Assembly (NCBI RefSeq): GCF_900108175.1 | Contig: NZ_FNVO01000018.1 | Location: 95,619-159,618 of the forward strand | DNA: 64,000 nucleotides | Origin: Thermomonospora echinospora | Lineage (GTDB): Bacteria; Actinomycetota; Actinomycetes; Streptosporangiales; Streptosporangiaceae | Direction: 5' to 3' | Part shown: positions 1 through 9,016 of the stretch, piece after piece | How positions within the stretch are numbered: position 1 is the first letter of the stretch | Layout: each line of letters opens with the position of its first letter | The notes under the pieces: model-generated | Told to the model about the DNA's origin: nothing | The model's database searches: none | What the model saw: the letters and a program-made list of their open reading frames with translations, nothing else | Translations under genes and position numbers: made by a program

Positions 1-255
1 CAACGACCTGTCCGATTGACGGCCGCGGCCCCGCCCCTGACGGACGGCGGGAGGGTCCGTCTTCGGTGGGCCGGCCTGTCGGGCGAGGCGTTCGCGCAGG
101 CGGATCGAGGTTGCGCAGTCGGCGTGGACGCGAGTTCCACCGTTTTCCGGGCACTCCCCCGCCGGCGGGCGGCGGCAGGCGGGCCACTCGCGGGCGGCCC
201 TCAGCGGAGTAAGGGGTTCCGCCCGGCCTGACGGCAGGATCTCGATCAGATGACA
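1..255. other. Left edge, no gene supported
   Basis: The first 19 bases read as five codons plus TGA on the plus strand (N-D-L-S-D-stop), so a gene entering from outside the window could end at 19, but five codons prove nothing. The rest is GC-rich sequence with one short open frame (16–231) whose translation is Arg/Gly/Ala-rich with no domain. I see no RNA gene here. Confidence 0.3.
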
Positions 256-291
256 GAACGTCCGGCGGCCCCGAGGGGCGGCCGGACGTTC
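256..291. terminator. Hairpin downstream of the phosphoglycerate mutase gene
   Basis: GAACGTCCGGC (256–266) pairs perfectly with GCCGGACGTTC (281–291), and the loop contains a further GCCCC/GGGGC pairing. It lies 16 bp past the minus-strand stop codon at 308. There is no strong U tract, which is usual for actinobacterial terminators; it could serve both strands. Confidence 0.6.
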
Positions 292-307
292 GTGCGGCGT
301 GCGGCGG

Positions 308-1150
308 TTACTTCTTCTTGGCGGCCTTGCGGTCGGCCCGGCTGGGCTTCTTGGCGGCGGCCTTCGGGGCGGGCTTGGGGGCGGGGGCCTTGGCGCCGCC
401 GGCCGAGGACGCGCCCTGGTTCTTGACGGCCTCGATGGCGGCCTTGGCGGCGGCCGGGTCCAGGTACTCCCCGCCCTTCTTGAGCGGCGCGAAGTCGTCG
501 TCGAGCTCGTACACCAGCGGGATGCCGGTGGGGATGTTCAGCTCGGCGATGTCGGTGTCGGAGATGTCGTCCAGGTGCTTGACCAGGGCGCGCAGCGAGT
601 TGCCGTGCGCGGCGACGAGCACGGTGCGCCCGGCGGCCAGGTCCGGCACGATCGCGTCGTACCAGTAGGGCAGCATCCGGTCCACCACGTCGGCCAGGCA
701 CTCGGTGCGCGGGATCAGCTCCGACGGCAGGTGCGCGTACTTCAGGTCGTTGACCTGGGACAGCGGGTCCTTGTCGTCGATCGGCGGCGGCGGGGTGTCA
801 TAGGAGCGGCGCCAGATCTTGAACTGCTCCTCGCCGTACTCCTCGCGGGTCTGCGCCTTGTTCTTGCCCTGCAGGGCGCCGTAGTGCCGCTCGTTGAGCC
901 GCCAGGACCGGCGGACCGGGATCCACAGCAGGTCGGCCACGTCCAGGGCGATGTTGGCGGTGCGGATCGCCCGCTTGAGCACCGAGGTGTGTACCACGTC
1001 GGGGGTGATGTCGGCGTCCAGCAGCAGGTCGCCGCCGTTGGTCGCCTCGCTCTCGCCCTTGGCGGACAGGTCCACGTCCACCCATCCGGTGAACAGGCCC
1101 TCCGCGTTCCACACGCTTTCCCCATGCCGGAGCAAAACCAAGGTCGCCAT
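308..1150 (-). CDS. gpmA: 2,3-bisphosphoglycerate-dependent phosphoglycerate mutase
   Basis: Interconverts 3- and 2-phosphoglycerate in glycolysis and gluconeogenesis, in the cytosol, through a phosphohistidine. The N-terminus carries the catalytic LRHGESVWN motif, followed by [21 protein letters not shown] and [14 protein letters not shown] with the second histidine. The family is normally about 230–250 residues; this protein has 280 because of a C-terminal tail from about residue 248, rich in Ala, Pro and Lys and ending in a basic stretch. It lies just downstream of the YbjN and MshA genes, the same order as in mycobacteria (mshA, ybjN-type gene, gpm1), and is probably cotranscribed. The catalytic assignment is secure; the role of the tail is unknown. 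Confidence 0.95.
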   Translation of the reverse strand: MATLVLLRHGESVWNAEGLFTGWVDVDLSAKGESEATNGGDLLLDADITPDVVHTSVLKRAIRTANIALDVADLLWIPVRRSWRLNERHYGALQGKNKAQTREEYGEEQFKIWRRSYDTPPPPIDDKDPLSQVNDLKYAHLPSELIPRTECLADVVDRMLPYWYDAIVPDLAAGRTVLVAAHGNSLRALVKHLDDISDTDIAELNIPTGIPLVYELDDDFAPLKKGGEYLDPAAAKAAIEAVKNQGASSAGGAKAPAPKPAPKAAAKKPSRADRKAAKKK

Positions 1151-1160
1151 AGTCGAAAGC

Positions 1161-1646
1161 CTACCGGGAGGGGTCGGCGAACCTGGCGAAGGCCCGCAGG
1201 TTGGCCAGGCTCTCGCCGCGCTTGACCCGCCAGGCCCACTCCTTGCGGATGGAGGTCTTGAAGCCCAGTTCGAGGGCCTTGTCGAAGTTGTCGTCGGAGT
1301 AGCTGAGCACGCACCCCAGCAGCCGGTCGATCTCCTCGGCGGTCACCGACGCCAGCGACACCCGGCCCACCAGGTAGACGTCGCCGGCCGGGTCCAGAGT
1401 GAACGCCACCCCGTACATGCGGCCGTTCTTCTCCAGCAGCCACCGGTAGAACTCGGTGTGGTTCTCGTCGGGCTGGCGGCAGAAGAACGCTTCGACGTGC
1501 AGGCTGTGGTCGCCCACGATCAGCCAGGTCATGGTGGCGAGTTTGTGCTCGCCGGGCAGCTTGACGAAGAAGGCGCCCTCGCGGGGCCGCTCGTACTCCA
1601 GCTCGGCGTCCTTGAGGGCCTGCTCGATCACCTCGACGGGGCTCAT
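1161..1646 (-). CDS. YbjN domain-containing protein
   Basis: 161 residues beginning [13 protein letters not shown], a full-length YbjN-type domain (alpha/beta fold distantly like type III secretion chaperones). The YbjN family is called a sensory transduction regulator in E. coli annotation; its biochemical role in actinobacteria is not established. The ATG overlaps the mshA stop codon by four bases (ATGA), so the two are translationally coupled. A much longer frame extends upstream but is only the antisense-frame shadow of mshA. The gene sits between mshA and gpmA, the conserved actinobacterial order. Confidence 0.85.
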   Translation of the reverse strand: MSPVEVIEQALKDAELEYERPREGAFFVKLPGEHKLATMTWLIVGDHSLHVEAFFCRQPDENHTEFYRWLLEKNGRMYGVAFTLDPAGDVYLVGRVSLASVTAEEIDRLLGCVLSYSDDNFDKALELGFKTSIRKEWAWRVKRGESLANLRAFARFADPSR

Positions 1647-2950
1647 CGGCCCGCTCCCGCGGTCTGCGCGGTCTGTGCGGTCTGCTTCACGGCGTCCATC
1701 GCCCCGGTATACACCTCCAGGAGGCGGTCCACGGTGGCGTCCCAGCCGAGGGTGCGGGCGTGGCGGACGGCGGCCCGCGCCAGCCGTTCGCGCAGCCGGG
1801 GTTCGGCGTCCAGCCGGGCCAGCACGGCGGCGTAGTCGGCCGGGTCGTGGCCGTCGATCAGCACGCCGGACTCGCCGTCGCGGACGGCGGTGCACAGCCC
1901 GCCCACGGCGGCGGCCACCACCGGCGTGCCGCACGCCTGCGACTCGGCGGCCACCAGCCCGAACGACTCGTTGTGCGAGGGGACGACGGTGACGTCGGCG
2001 GCGCGGTACCACTCGGCCAGCTCGGCCTGCGGGCAGGGCGGCTCGAACCGGACCAGGTCGGCGATGCCCAGGTCGGTGGCCAGCTTCTGGAGCCGTTCGG
2101 GGCGGGCGCGGCCGCTGCCGCTGGGGCCGCCCACCACGGCCACCAGCAGCCGGCCGCGCAGCGCCGGGTCGCCCTCGACCATCCGGGCGGCGGCGCGCAG
2201 CAGCACGTCGGGGGCCTTCAGCGGCTGGATGCGCCCGACGAACAGCAGCACGTAGGCGTCGCGGGGCAGGCCGAGGCGGCGGCGGGCGGCGTCGGTGCGG
2301 TGGCCCAGCAGCCCGGCGCGCGGCCGGAACAGCGACAGGTCCACGCCGGGGGTGACGGCGGCGACCCGGTCCGGGTCCGCCCCGTAGAGGTCGATGAGCT
2401 GGCGGGCTTCCTCGGCGGTGTTGGCCACCAGCCGGTCGGCGCTGTCGACCACCTGCTCCTCGCCGAGCACCCGGGCGGCCGGCTCGGGGGTGTCGCCCTC
2501 GGCGAGGGCGGCGTTCTTGACCTTGGCCATGGTGTGCATGGAGTGCACCAGCGGTACGCCCCAGCGCTGTTTGGCGGCCCAGCCGACCTGCCCGGACAGC
2601 CAGTAGTGGGTGTGCAGCAGGTCGTAGTGGCCGGGGTCGTGGGCGGCCTCGACGCGTAGCACCCCGGAGGTGAACCCGCACAGCTCGGTGGGCAGCTCGC
2701 TCTTGTCCAGCTCCTCGAACGGCCCGGAGACCACGTGCCGCACCAGCACGCCGGGGACCAGTTCGGCCACCGGCGGGAGTTCCCGCGAGGTGGCCCGGGT
2801 GAAGATGTCGACCTCGACGCCCCTGGCCGCCAGCCGCTTGGCGATCTCGACGATGTAGACGTTCATGCCACCTGCGTCGCCCGTCCCGGGTTGGTCGAGC
2901 GGCGAGGTGTGCACACTTACCGTCGCAATCCGGGCTATAGGGAGCGACAC
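1643..2950 (-). CDS. mshA: D-inositol-3-phosphate glycosyltransferase (mycothiol step 1)
   Basis: Transfers GlcNAc from UDP-GlcNAc to inositol 3-phosphate, the first committed step of mycothiol synthesis in the cytosol. It is a GT4 (GT-B fold) enzyme. The MshA-specific N-terminal signature [20 protein letters not shown] is present, and the C-terminal donor site shows [19 protein letters not shown], the E-x7-E pattern. I chose the GTG at 2950 because GGAGGT at 2960–2965 is then nine bases upstream; GTG codons at 2956 and 2959 are in frame but too close to that site. The product is about 435 residues, normal for the family. It heads the mshA–ybjN–gpmA operon. Confidence 0.96.
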   Translation of the reverse strand: MSLPIARIATVSVHTSPLDQPGTGDAGGMNVYIVEIAKRLAARGVEVDIFTRATSRELPPVAELVPGVLVRHVVSGPFEELDKSELPTELCGFTSGVLRVEAAHDPGHYDLLHTHYWLSGQVGWAAKQRWGVPLVHSMHTMAKVKNAALAEGDTPEPAARVLGEEQVVDSADRLVANTAEEARQLIDLYGADPDRVAAVTPGVDLSLFRPRAGLLGHRTDAARRRLGLPRDAYVLLFVGRIQPLKAPDVLLRAAARMVEGDPALRGRLLVAVVGGPSGSGRARPERLQKLATDLGIADLVRFEPPCPQAELAEWYRAADVTVVPSHNESFGLVAAESQACGTPVVAAAVGGLCTAVRDGESGVLIDGHDPADYAAVLARLDAEPRLRERLARAAVRHARTLGWDATVDRLLEVYTGAMDAVKQTAQTAQTAGAGR

Positions 2951-3060
2951 GGGCACCACCTCCGTTAGCAGAACCTACCGACCGTGCGGTGTGTTCCCGT
3001 CACATCCCCTCCCATACGGGGCAGGGGTGTGGGGTCCGCCTCCACCCAGGTGGCGGGACA

Positions 3061-3834
3061 ATGGACGGCGTGCGTAAGACAGCGGTGGTGACTGGAGCGA
3101 GCAGCGGGATCGGCGCGGCCACGGCCTGGCGGCTGGCCGCCGAGGGTTTCCACGTGGTGCTGGCGGCCCGGCGCAGGGACCGGCTGGACGCGCTGGCCAA
3201 GCGGATCGGCGAGGAGGTGCCGGGGGCGGGGCGGCTGGCCGCGGTCACCCTGGACGTCACCTCGCAGGAGTCAGTGGACGAGCTGGCGGCCGGGCTGCCC
3301 GAGTGCCACGTGCTGGTGAACAACGCCGGCGGGGCGGTGGGGATGGAGCCGGTGGCCGAGGCGGATCCGGCCGACTGGCAGGCGATGTACGACAGCAACG
3401 TGCTGGGCCTGCTGCGGGTCACCAAGGCGCTGCTGCCGAAGATGATCGCGAGCGGGGCCGGGCATGTGGTGAACATCACCTCGCTGGCGGCGCACGTGCC
3501 CTACGAGGGCGGCGCCGGCTACAACGCGGCCAAGCACGCGGCGGCGGCGGTGAACGAGGTGATGCGGCTGGAGCTGGTGGCGCAGCCGGTGCGGATCACC
3601 GAGATCGCGCCCGGCATGGTGCACACCGAGGAGTTCAGCCTGGTGCGTTTCCGGGGCGACGCCGAGCGGGCGGCCAGGACGTACGAGGGGGTGCCCGAGC
3701 CGCTGGTGGCCGAGGACGTGGCCGACTGCGTGGCGTGGGCGGTGACCCGCCCGGCGCACGTCAACATCGACCGCATCGACGTGCAGCCCAGGGTGCAGGC
3801 CGCCCCGTACAAGATCCACCGCGAGCCTTCCTGA
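3061..3834 (+). CDS. SDR family NAD(P)-dependent oxidoreductase
   Basis: A 257-residue classical short-chain dehydrogenase, cytosolic. The cofactor motif TGASSGIGAA is near residue 10, followed by NNAG at about residue 84, the catalytic Ser in NITSLAA, and YNAAK (Tyr and Lys of the active site). The fold and the sequence around the active site resemble the YdfG/serine 3-dehydrogenase branch that oxidises 3-hydroxy acids, but substrate cannot be read from sequence. An upstream frame reaches 2989; the ATG at 3061 fits the family N-terminus and follows an AGGTGGCGGG region. It is divergent from mshA. Confidence 0.9.
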   Translation: MDGVRKTAVVTGASSGIGAATAWRLAAEGFHVVLAARRRDRLDALAKRIGEEVPGAGRLAAVTLDVTSQESVDELAAGLPECHVLVNNAGGAVGMEPVAEADPADWQAMYDSNVLGLLRVTKALLPKMIASGAGHVVNITSLAAHVPYEGGAGYNAAKHAAAAVNEVMRLELVAQPVRITEIAPGMVHTEEFSLVRFRGDAERAARTYEGVPEPLVAEDVADCVAWAVTRPAHVNIDRIDVQPRVQAAPYKIHREPS

Positions 3835-3852
3835 GCCGGGGCGCGATCCCGT

Positions 3853-4677
3853 TCACCCGGCGGTCGGGCCGACCGCCGACCAGGGGAGGGTGACCTCGCC
3901 CAGCCGCCAGCGGGTCCGCCCGCCGAGCGGGGGGCGGGTCACCACCGGGTGGCTGCGGGCCAGCAGTGTCACGGCCTCGATCCAGCGGGCGCGAGGTCCG
4001 AACACCGACTGCGGGGCCGCCACCGCCCAGCAGCGGTCGAACTCGGTCAGCAGCGCGTGCACCGGCTCGCCGGGCACGTTGCGGTGGATCAGTGTCTTCG
4101 GCAGCCGTTCGGCCAGCTCGGACGGGCGGGGCAGGGACGGCAGATGCGCCGCGAACGTGATCGTCCGGGGGCCCTCGGGGCCCAGCGTCACCCAGACGGC
4201 GCGGCGGCCGGTCTCGCTGCACGTCCCTTCGACCAGGACGCCCTCGGGGGCCAGCCGTGACCGCAGGCCGTCCCACGCCTTCCAGGCCGCCGCCTCGTCG
4301 TACTGGCGCAGCACGTTGAAGGCCCGCACGAGCACGGGCGGCCGGTCCACCGGCAGTTCGAAGCCACCTCGCCGGAACGACAGGTCCCCGTAATCGCCGG
4401 CGGGGCGGACCGCCGCCAGGAACTCCTCTCCCGCCCTGACCCGGTCCGGCTCGATCTCGATGCCGACGACCTCCAGCCGGGGCGACACGACGCGCAGCCG
4501 GCTGTACAGCTCGACGGTGGTGACCGGCGAGGCCCCGTAGCCGAGGTCCACGGCCAGCGGGCGGGCGGTGGCGCGCAGGGCGCGGACCTGGGTCGCGGCG
4601 ATCCACAGGTCGATCCGGCGCAGCCGGTTGGGCGCGGTGGTGCCCCGGGTCACCTCCCCGACCGGCCTGCCCGGCAT
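3853..4677 (-). CDS. Class I SAM-dependent methyltransferase-like protein
   Basis: A 274-residue protein with the shape of a Rossmann methyltransferase: AVDLGYGASPVTTVEL resembles motif I (the SAM loop), VVGIEIEPDRV an acidic residue after strand 2, and VLVRAFNVLRQY the motif IV region. A second half (SVFGPRARWIEAVTLL) is shared by uncharacterised actinobacterial proteins, I believe. Substrate unknown. It converges on the SDR gene with 18 bp between stops. I chose the ATG at 4677; in-frame GTG codons at 4686 and 4692 are alternatives. The open frame continues much further upstream only because it is antisense to the acyl-CoA synthetase gene. Confidence 0.65.
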   Translation of the reverse strand: MPGRPVGEVTRGTTAPNRLRRIDLWIAATQVRALRATARPLAVDLGYGASPVTTVELYSRLRVVSPRLEVVGIEIEPDRVRAGEEFLAAVRPAGDYGDLSFRRGGFELPVDRPPVLVRAFNVLRQYDEAAAWKAWDGLRSRLAPEGVLVEGTCSETGRRAVWVTLGPEGPRTITFAAHLPSLPRPSELAERLPKTLIHRNVPGEPVHALLTEFDRCWAVAAPQSVFGPRARWIEAVTLLARSHPVVTRPPLGGRTRWRLGEVTLPWSAVGPTAG

Positions 4678-4818
4678 CCTGCCCACGACCACGCCGTCGA
4701 TTGTGCCCGGTGTCCGGCGGGGTGTGATGGCGGGTCCCTTGTCCGAAAGCCACCGAATGTGATTCGGTACGCTCTGACGACGGTGATCACCAGGTTTCCC
4801 GGTACCCGAGGAGCGTCG

Positions 4819-6471
4819 ATGACCCGGCTCGATCTGGCGACCCTGCACGAGGCCATCGCGGCGGCCGTACCCGACCGCGAATGCCTGGTCTGGCGGGACC
4901 GCAGGCTCACCTGGAGGGAGGTCGCCGACCGCACCCGGCGGCTGGCGCGGGTGCTGCACGAGCACGGCTTGGGGCGCCGGGACGTCCCCGCCGAGCCCTG
5001 GGAGTCCCCGCACGACCACCTGGCGCTGTACCTGCACAACGGGCCCGAGTACCTGGAGGGGATGCTGGGCGCCCACAAGGCCCGCGTCGCCCCGTTCAAC
5101 GTGAACTACCGGTACGTGGGCGACGAGCTGGCGTACCTGTTCGGCGACGCCCGGCCGGGCGCGATCATCTACCACGCCCGGTTCGCCGGGACGCTGGGCC
5201 AGGTGCTGGACCGGCTGGACCGGACCCCACTGCTGCTCCAGGTGGCCGACGAGTCAGGGGCCGGGCTGCTGCCCGGCGCCCTCGACTACGAGGCCGCGCT
5301 GGCCGCCGCCTCCCCCGAGCCCCTGCCCGTCCGGCCGGACGCCGGCGACCTGCACATCCTGTACACGGGCGGCACGACCGGCATGCCCAAGGGCGTGCTG
5401 TGGGAGATCGGCGACCTGATGGCCGGGCCGCTGGGCGTGCGCCGCCGCGACGGCGGGCCGTTCTCCGGAGTCGCGGAGGCCGTCGAGTCCGCCCTCGCCC
5501 GGCCCCCGGCCCGGGTCCTGGTGGCGCCGCCGATGATGCACGGCGGCGGCACCTGGAGCGCGCTGGGCGGCTGGTGCACGGGCGGCGTCGTGGTCGTCCC
5601 CGACCGTGTGGACCACCTCGACCCCGCCGACCTGCTCGCCACCGCCGCCCGGGAGCGGGTCACCCGGATACCGCTGGTCGGCGACGCGTTCGCCCGTCCG
5701 CTGGCCGAGGAACTGGAACGGGTCGGGCCGGGCGCCCACGACCTGTCGGCGCTGCGCACCATCGTCAACTCAGCCGCCGCGATCAGCCCCGGCGTCCGCG
5801 AGCGGCTGCTGGCCCGGCTGCCGGGCGTGCGGATCGTCGACGTGCTGGGCTCCTCGGAGTCCGGGTTCCAGGTCACCCGGCAGGCCGCCGGGAACGCGGC
5901 GTTCACGCCCTCCCCCGGCGCCGCCGTGGTCAGCGACGACCGCACGCGGGTGCTCGCACCGGGCGAGGACGAGGTGGGCTGGCTGGCCAAGGGCGGCGCC
6001 ATTCCGCGGGGCTACCTGGGCGACCCCGGCCGGACCGCCGAGACCTTCGTGACCGTCGGCGGCCGCCGGCTGGTCGTCGCCGGGGACCGGGCCCGGCCGC
6101 TGGCCGACGGCCGCGTCGAGGTGTACGGGCGGGAGGCGACCACCATCAACACCGGCGGGGAGAAGGTCTTCGCCGAGGAGGTCGAGATCGTGCTGCGCGA
6201 CCTGCCCGGGGTGGCCGAGGCGCTGGTGCTCGGCCGGCCCAGTGAGCGCTGGGGGCAGGAGGTGGTCGCGGTCGTCCGGCTGGACGGCGCGCCGGACGAC
6301 GCCGAACTGCGCGCCGGCTGCGCCGCCCGGCTGGCCCGCTACAAGATCCCCAAGGCGTTCTTCCGGACCGCCGAGAGCCTGCGGCTGCCCAACGGCAAGG
6401 CCGACTACACCACCGCCCGCAAGATCGTGGCCTCCGGGCCGGACGACCACGGCGGAGCGCCGGCGGAGTGA
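4819..6471 (+). CDS. Acyl-CoA synthetase (AMP-forming)
   Basis: An ANL-superfamily ligase of 550 residues that activates a carboxylic acid with ATP and joins it to CoA. Visible motifs are the phosphate loop ILYTGGTTGMPKGVL, the adenine-binding region VLGSSESGFQ, the hinge region VYGREATTINTGGEKVFAEE, and the C-terminal catalytic lysine in NGKADY. The substrate is not predictable; the actinobacterial relatives I know are fatty or steroid-side-chain acyl-CoA ligases. The start at 4819 has GAGGAG at 4808–4813; the frame extends to 4759 without a good ribosome site. It is divergent from the methyltransferase-like gene and followed 169 bp later by the TIGR03084 gene. Confidence 0.92.
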   Translation: MTRLDLATLHEAIAAAVPDRECLVWRDRRLTWREVADRTRRLARVLHEHGLGRRDVPAEPWESPHDHLALYLHNGPEYLEGMLGAHKARVAPFNVNYRYVGDELAYLFGDARPGAIIYHARFAGTLGQVLDRLDRTPLLLQVADESGAGLLPGALDYEAALAAASPEPLPVRPDAGDLHILYTGGTTGMPKGVLWEIGDLMAGPLGVRRRDGGPFSGVAEAVESALARPPARVLVAPPMMHGGGTWSALGGWCTGGVVVVPDRVDHLDPADLLATAARERVTRIPLVGDAFARPLAEELERVGPGAHDLSALRTIVNSAAAISPGVRERLLARLPGVRIVDVLGSSESGFQVTRQAAGNAAFTPSPGAAVVSDDRTRVLAPGEDEVGWLAKGGAIPRGYLGDPGRTAETFVTVGGRRLVVAGDRARPLADGRVEVYGREATTINTGGEKVFAEEVEIVLRDLPGVAEALVLGRPSERWGQEVVAVVRLDGAPDDAELRAGCAARLARYKIPKAFFRTAESLRLPNGKADYTTARKIVASGPDDHGGAPAE

Positions 6472-6639
6472 GGATCGTCCGCCCGGCACCTCGGGGGTTC
6501 CGGGGCCGCCCCGGAAGGACACACCGGACGATCTCAGCAGGGCGCCGGCTGAGCAAGGGCGGCGCCCCGGGAGAACGGGCCGGATGACCGACGCCTCCCG
6601 GGCTGTACGGGAGAGCGCTATTGGAGGGATGCTTACCGA

Positions 6640-7425
6640 ATGCCGGACCCGCAGATCCTGATCGCCGACCTCGACGCCGAAGGGGACGCGCTGGAGGCCC
6701 TGGTGGCCCCGCTCGACGCGGCCGGGTGGGCCACCTCGACGCCCGCCGAGGGATGGACCGTCGCCCACCAGATCTCCCATCTGGCGTGGACCGACCGGCA
6801 GGCGCTCCTGGCCGCCACCGACCCCGCCGCGTTCGCCGACGCCGTCGCCGGGCTGCGGGCCGACAGTGTGGACGAGGGCGCGGCCGAGGGCGCCGGCGAG
6901 GACCCCGCCCGGCTGCTGGAGCGCTGGCGGGCGGGCCGCCGGGACCTGTCCAAGGCCCTGCTCGCGGTGCCCGCCGGGACCAGGATCCCCTGGTTCGGAC
7001 CGCCGATGAGCGCCGCGTCCATGGCCACCGCCCGGCTGATGGAGACCTGGGCGCACGGCCTGGACGTGGCTGACGCCCTCGGGGTGACCCCCGAGCCCAC
7101 CGGGCGGCTGCGGCATGTGGCGCACCTCGGCGTCCGGACCCGGGACTACGCGTTCGGCGTGCGGGGGCTCACCCCGCCCGCGGAGGAGTTCCGGGTCGAG
7201 CTGACCGGTCCCGGCGGCCTGGAGTGGACCTGGGGCCCGACCGGCGCCCGGCAGTCGGTGTCCGGCCCGGCGCTGGACTTCTGCCTGCTGGTCACGCGCC
7301 GCCGCCACCGCGCCGATCTGGCGCTGGCCGCCGAGGGCGCCGACGCCGACCGCTGGCTGGACATCGCGCAGGCGTTCGCGGGCCCGCCCGGCCCCGACCG
7401 CCCGCCCTCGGCCGCCCGGTCATGA
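6640..7425 (+). CDS. TIGR03084 family metal-binding protein
   Basis: A 261-residue protein of the DinB/mycothiol-dependent maleylpyruvate isomerase (MDMPI) superfamily. The N-terminal four-helix bundle carries the conserved [15 protein letters not shown] helix with metal-binding histidines and a second [15 protein letters not shown] helix with its own histidine. The C-terminal part (residues about 160–250) is the MDMPI C-type domain. Members often use or bind mycothiol or a divalent metal, which fits a genome with mshA nearby; the reaction is unknown. It ends 10 bp before the convergent macro-domain gene. Confidence 0.85.
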   Translation: MPDPQILIADLDAEGDALEALVAPLDAAGWATSTPAEGWTVAHQISHLAWTDRQALLAATDPAAFADAVAGLRADSVDEGAAEGAGEDPARLLERWRAGRRDLSKALLAVPAGTRIPWFGPPMSAASMATARLMETWAHGLDVADALGVTPEPTGRLRHVAHLGVRTRDYAFGVRGLTPPAEEFRVELTGPGGLEWTWGPTGARQSVSGPALDFCLLVTRRRHRADLALAAEGADADRWLDIAQAFAGPPGPDRPPSAARS

Positions 7426-7435
7426 AAGGGGCGTC

Positions 7436-7951
7436 TCAGACCGCGGCCAGCGCCTGTTCGAACGCGGCGTAGGCGTCCTCGTTGAACAGGACGAAGCGAG
7501 CCTCCACCACCTGGGAGGGGGTGTTCAGCACGGTACCGACCGCGATCCGCGCCGCGTCCCGGATCGGCCAGCCGTAGATCCCGGCCGACACCGCCGGGAA
7601 CGCCACCGTCCGCGCGCCCAGTTCGTCGGCCACCCGCAGCGACTCGCGGTAGCACGAGGCCAGCAGCGCGGAACGGTCCTCGGACTCGGAGTAGACCGGG
7701 CCCACCGTGTGGATGACCCAGTCGGCCGGTAGCTCACCGGCGGTGGTGGCGACGGCGTACCCTGTGGGGAGCCCACCGCCGAACCGGCTCGCCCGCAGCC
7801 TGCGGCACTCGTCCAGGATGGCCGGCCCGCCGCGACGGTGGACGGCACCGTCCACCCCGCCTCCGCCCATCAGCGAGGAGTTGGCCGCGTTGACGATCGC
7901 GTCCACTTCCTGCTCGGTGATGTCACCGTGTACAAGTGTGATGTCCGTCAC
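7436..7951 (-). CDS. Macro domain protein, O-acetyl-ADP-ribose deacetylase type
   Basis: A 171-residue single macro domain (YmdB/MacroD-type). The signatures are VDAIVNAANSSLMGGGGVDGAVHRRGG (the ADP-ribose binding stretch with the Asn and Asp that act in hydrolysis) and FPAVSAGIYGWP near the distal ribose. Family members hydrolyse O-acetyl-ADP-ribose or remove ADP-ribose from acidic residues. The GTG at 7951 is chosen because AGGAGG lies seven bases upstream; an in-frame ATG at 7999 has no ribosome site. It probably has its own transcript, as it is divergent from the epimerase gene. Confidence 0.93.
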   Translation of the reverse strand: MTDITLVHGDITEQEVDAIVNAANSSLMGGGGVDGAVHRRGGPAILDECRRLRASRFGGGLPTGYAVATTAGELPADWVIHTVGPVYSESEDRSALLASCYRESLRVADELGARTVAFPAVSAGIYGWPIRDAARIAVGTVLNTPSQVVEARFVLFNEDAYAAFEQALAAV

Positions 7952-8098
7952 GCCGCCCGCCCTCCTGCCCGACCGATTGCCAACGTATTGGATACCCACG
8001 TCGTGATAGGCGTTAAATCACTGCGCGTTAGCCCAGCACCCGGGTCGAACAGGCCCTAACGTGACAGAGGGATCCCCCGCTGTACCTGGAGGTCCACT

Positions 8099-8929
8099 GT
8101 GAAGATCCTCGTCGCCGGCGCCGCCGGCGTCATCGGACGTCGCCTGGTGCCGCTGCTGGTGGCCGCCGGGCATGACGTCACGGGCACGACCCGGCGCACC
8201 GAGCGGGCGCGGTTCCTGCAGGAGGCGGGGGCCCGGCCGCTGGTGGTCGACGTCCTCGACGCCGAGGCGCTGCGCGCGGCGGTCGCCGCCGAGCGGCCCG
8301 ACGTCGTCGTCCACCAGCTCACCGACCTGGCCGCCAACGACTTCGAGGCCAACAACCGGCTGCGCATCGAGGGCACCCGCAACCTGGTCGAGGCCGCCAG
8401 GGCCGCCGGGGTGGAGACGGTGATCGCGCAGAGCATCGCGTGGTTGTACGTCTCGGGCGAGGCCCCGGCCGTGGAGGGCGACCCGCTCGACCGCAACGCC
8501 CCGCCCTACCCGGGGGTGTCCGCCCTGGAGGAGGCCGTGCGGACCATGCCGCACGGTGTCGTGTTGCGCTATGGAGCGTTTTACGGGCCGGGCACCTGGT
8601 ACGCCCCGGACGGCGCCATCGCCGAGCGGGTCCGCTCGCGCGATCTGAAGCCGACTCCGGCCTGGACATCGTTCATCCATGTGGACGACGCCGCGGCCGC
8701 CGTGGTGGACGCCCTGGAGTGGCCCGCCGGGGCGGTCAACATCGTCGACGACGAGCCCGCCCAGGCCACCGAGTGGATGCCGGTCTACTGCGAGGCGATC
8801 GGCGTGCCGGTGCCCCCGCTGCCCCGGCACGCCGCCGCCACCGGCCGTCCCATCTCCAACGCCAAGGCCCGCGAGCTGGGCTGGAAGCCCAGGTTCGCCA
8901 GCTGGCGCACCGGTTTCTCACACCTGTAG
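8099..8929 (+). CDS. NAD(P)-dependent epimerase/dehydratase family protein
   Basis: An extended-SDR protein of 276 residues. MKILVAGAAGVIGRRLV holds the GxxGxxG nucleotide loop. The usual YxxxK is degenerate: the catalytic region reads SIAWLYVSGEA, then ALEEAVR where the Tyr/Lys helix would be, so the enzyme is atypical and might be a reductase-like binding protein. The C-terminal part SFIHVDDAAAAVVDALE is typical of the family. Start is GTG at 8099, with GGAGG at 8088–8092. Substrate unknown. Confidence 0.85.
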   Translation: MKILVAGAAGVIGRRLVPLLVAAGHDVTGTTRRTERARFLQEAGARPLVVDVLDAEALRAAVAAERPDVVVHQLTDLAANDFEANNRLRIEGTRNLVEAARAAGVETVIAQSIAWLYVSGEAPAVEGDPLDRNAPPYPGVSALEEAVRTMPHGVVLRYGAFYGPGTWYAPDGAIAERVRSRDLKPTPAWTSFIHVDDAAAAVVDALEWPAGAVNIVDDEPAQATEWMPVYCEAIGVPVPPLPRHAAATGRPISNAKARELGWKPRFASWRTGFSHL

Positions 8930-8941
8930 AGGGCCCGGTGA

Positions 8942-8986
8942 CCGGTGGCCCCGCCGTCCCCCCACCCCGGACGGCGGGGCCACCGG
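8942..8986. terminator. Strong bidirectional hairpin between convergent genes
   Basis: CCGGTGGCCCCGCCGTCC (8942–8959) pairs without mismatch to GGACGGCGGGGCCACCGG (8969–8986), an 18-bp stem with a 9-base loop. It lies between the epimerase stop and the dioxygenase stop and should end transcripts from both sides. Confidence 0.85.
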
Positions 8987-9016
8987 CCCGTCGTACCCGG
9001 CGGCCGGAGCCGCCGG

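Noticed and set aside
16..231. 71-codon open frame at the left edge
   Set aside because: Arg/Gly/Ala-rich translation without start context or domain; typical chance frame in GC-rich DNA.
3000..3479. 159-codon minus-strand frame over the SDR gene
   Set aside because: Antisense shadow of the SDR with Ser/Ala/Pro bias.
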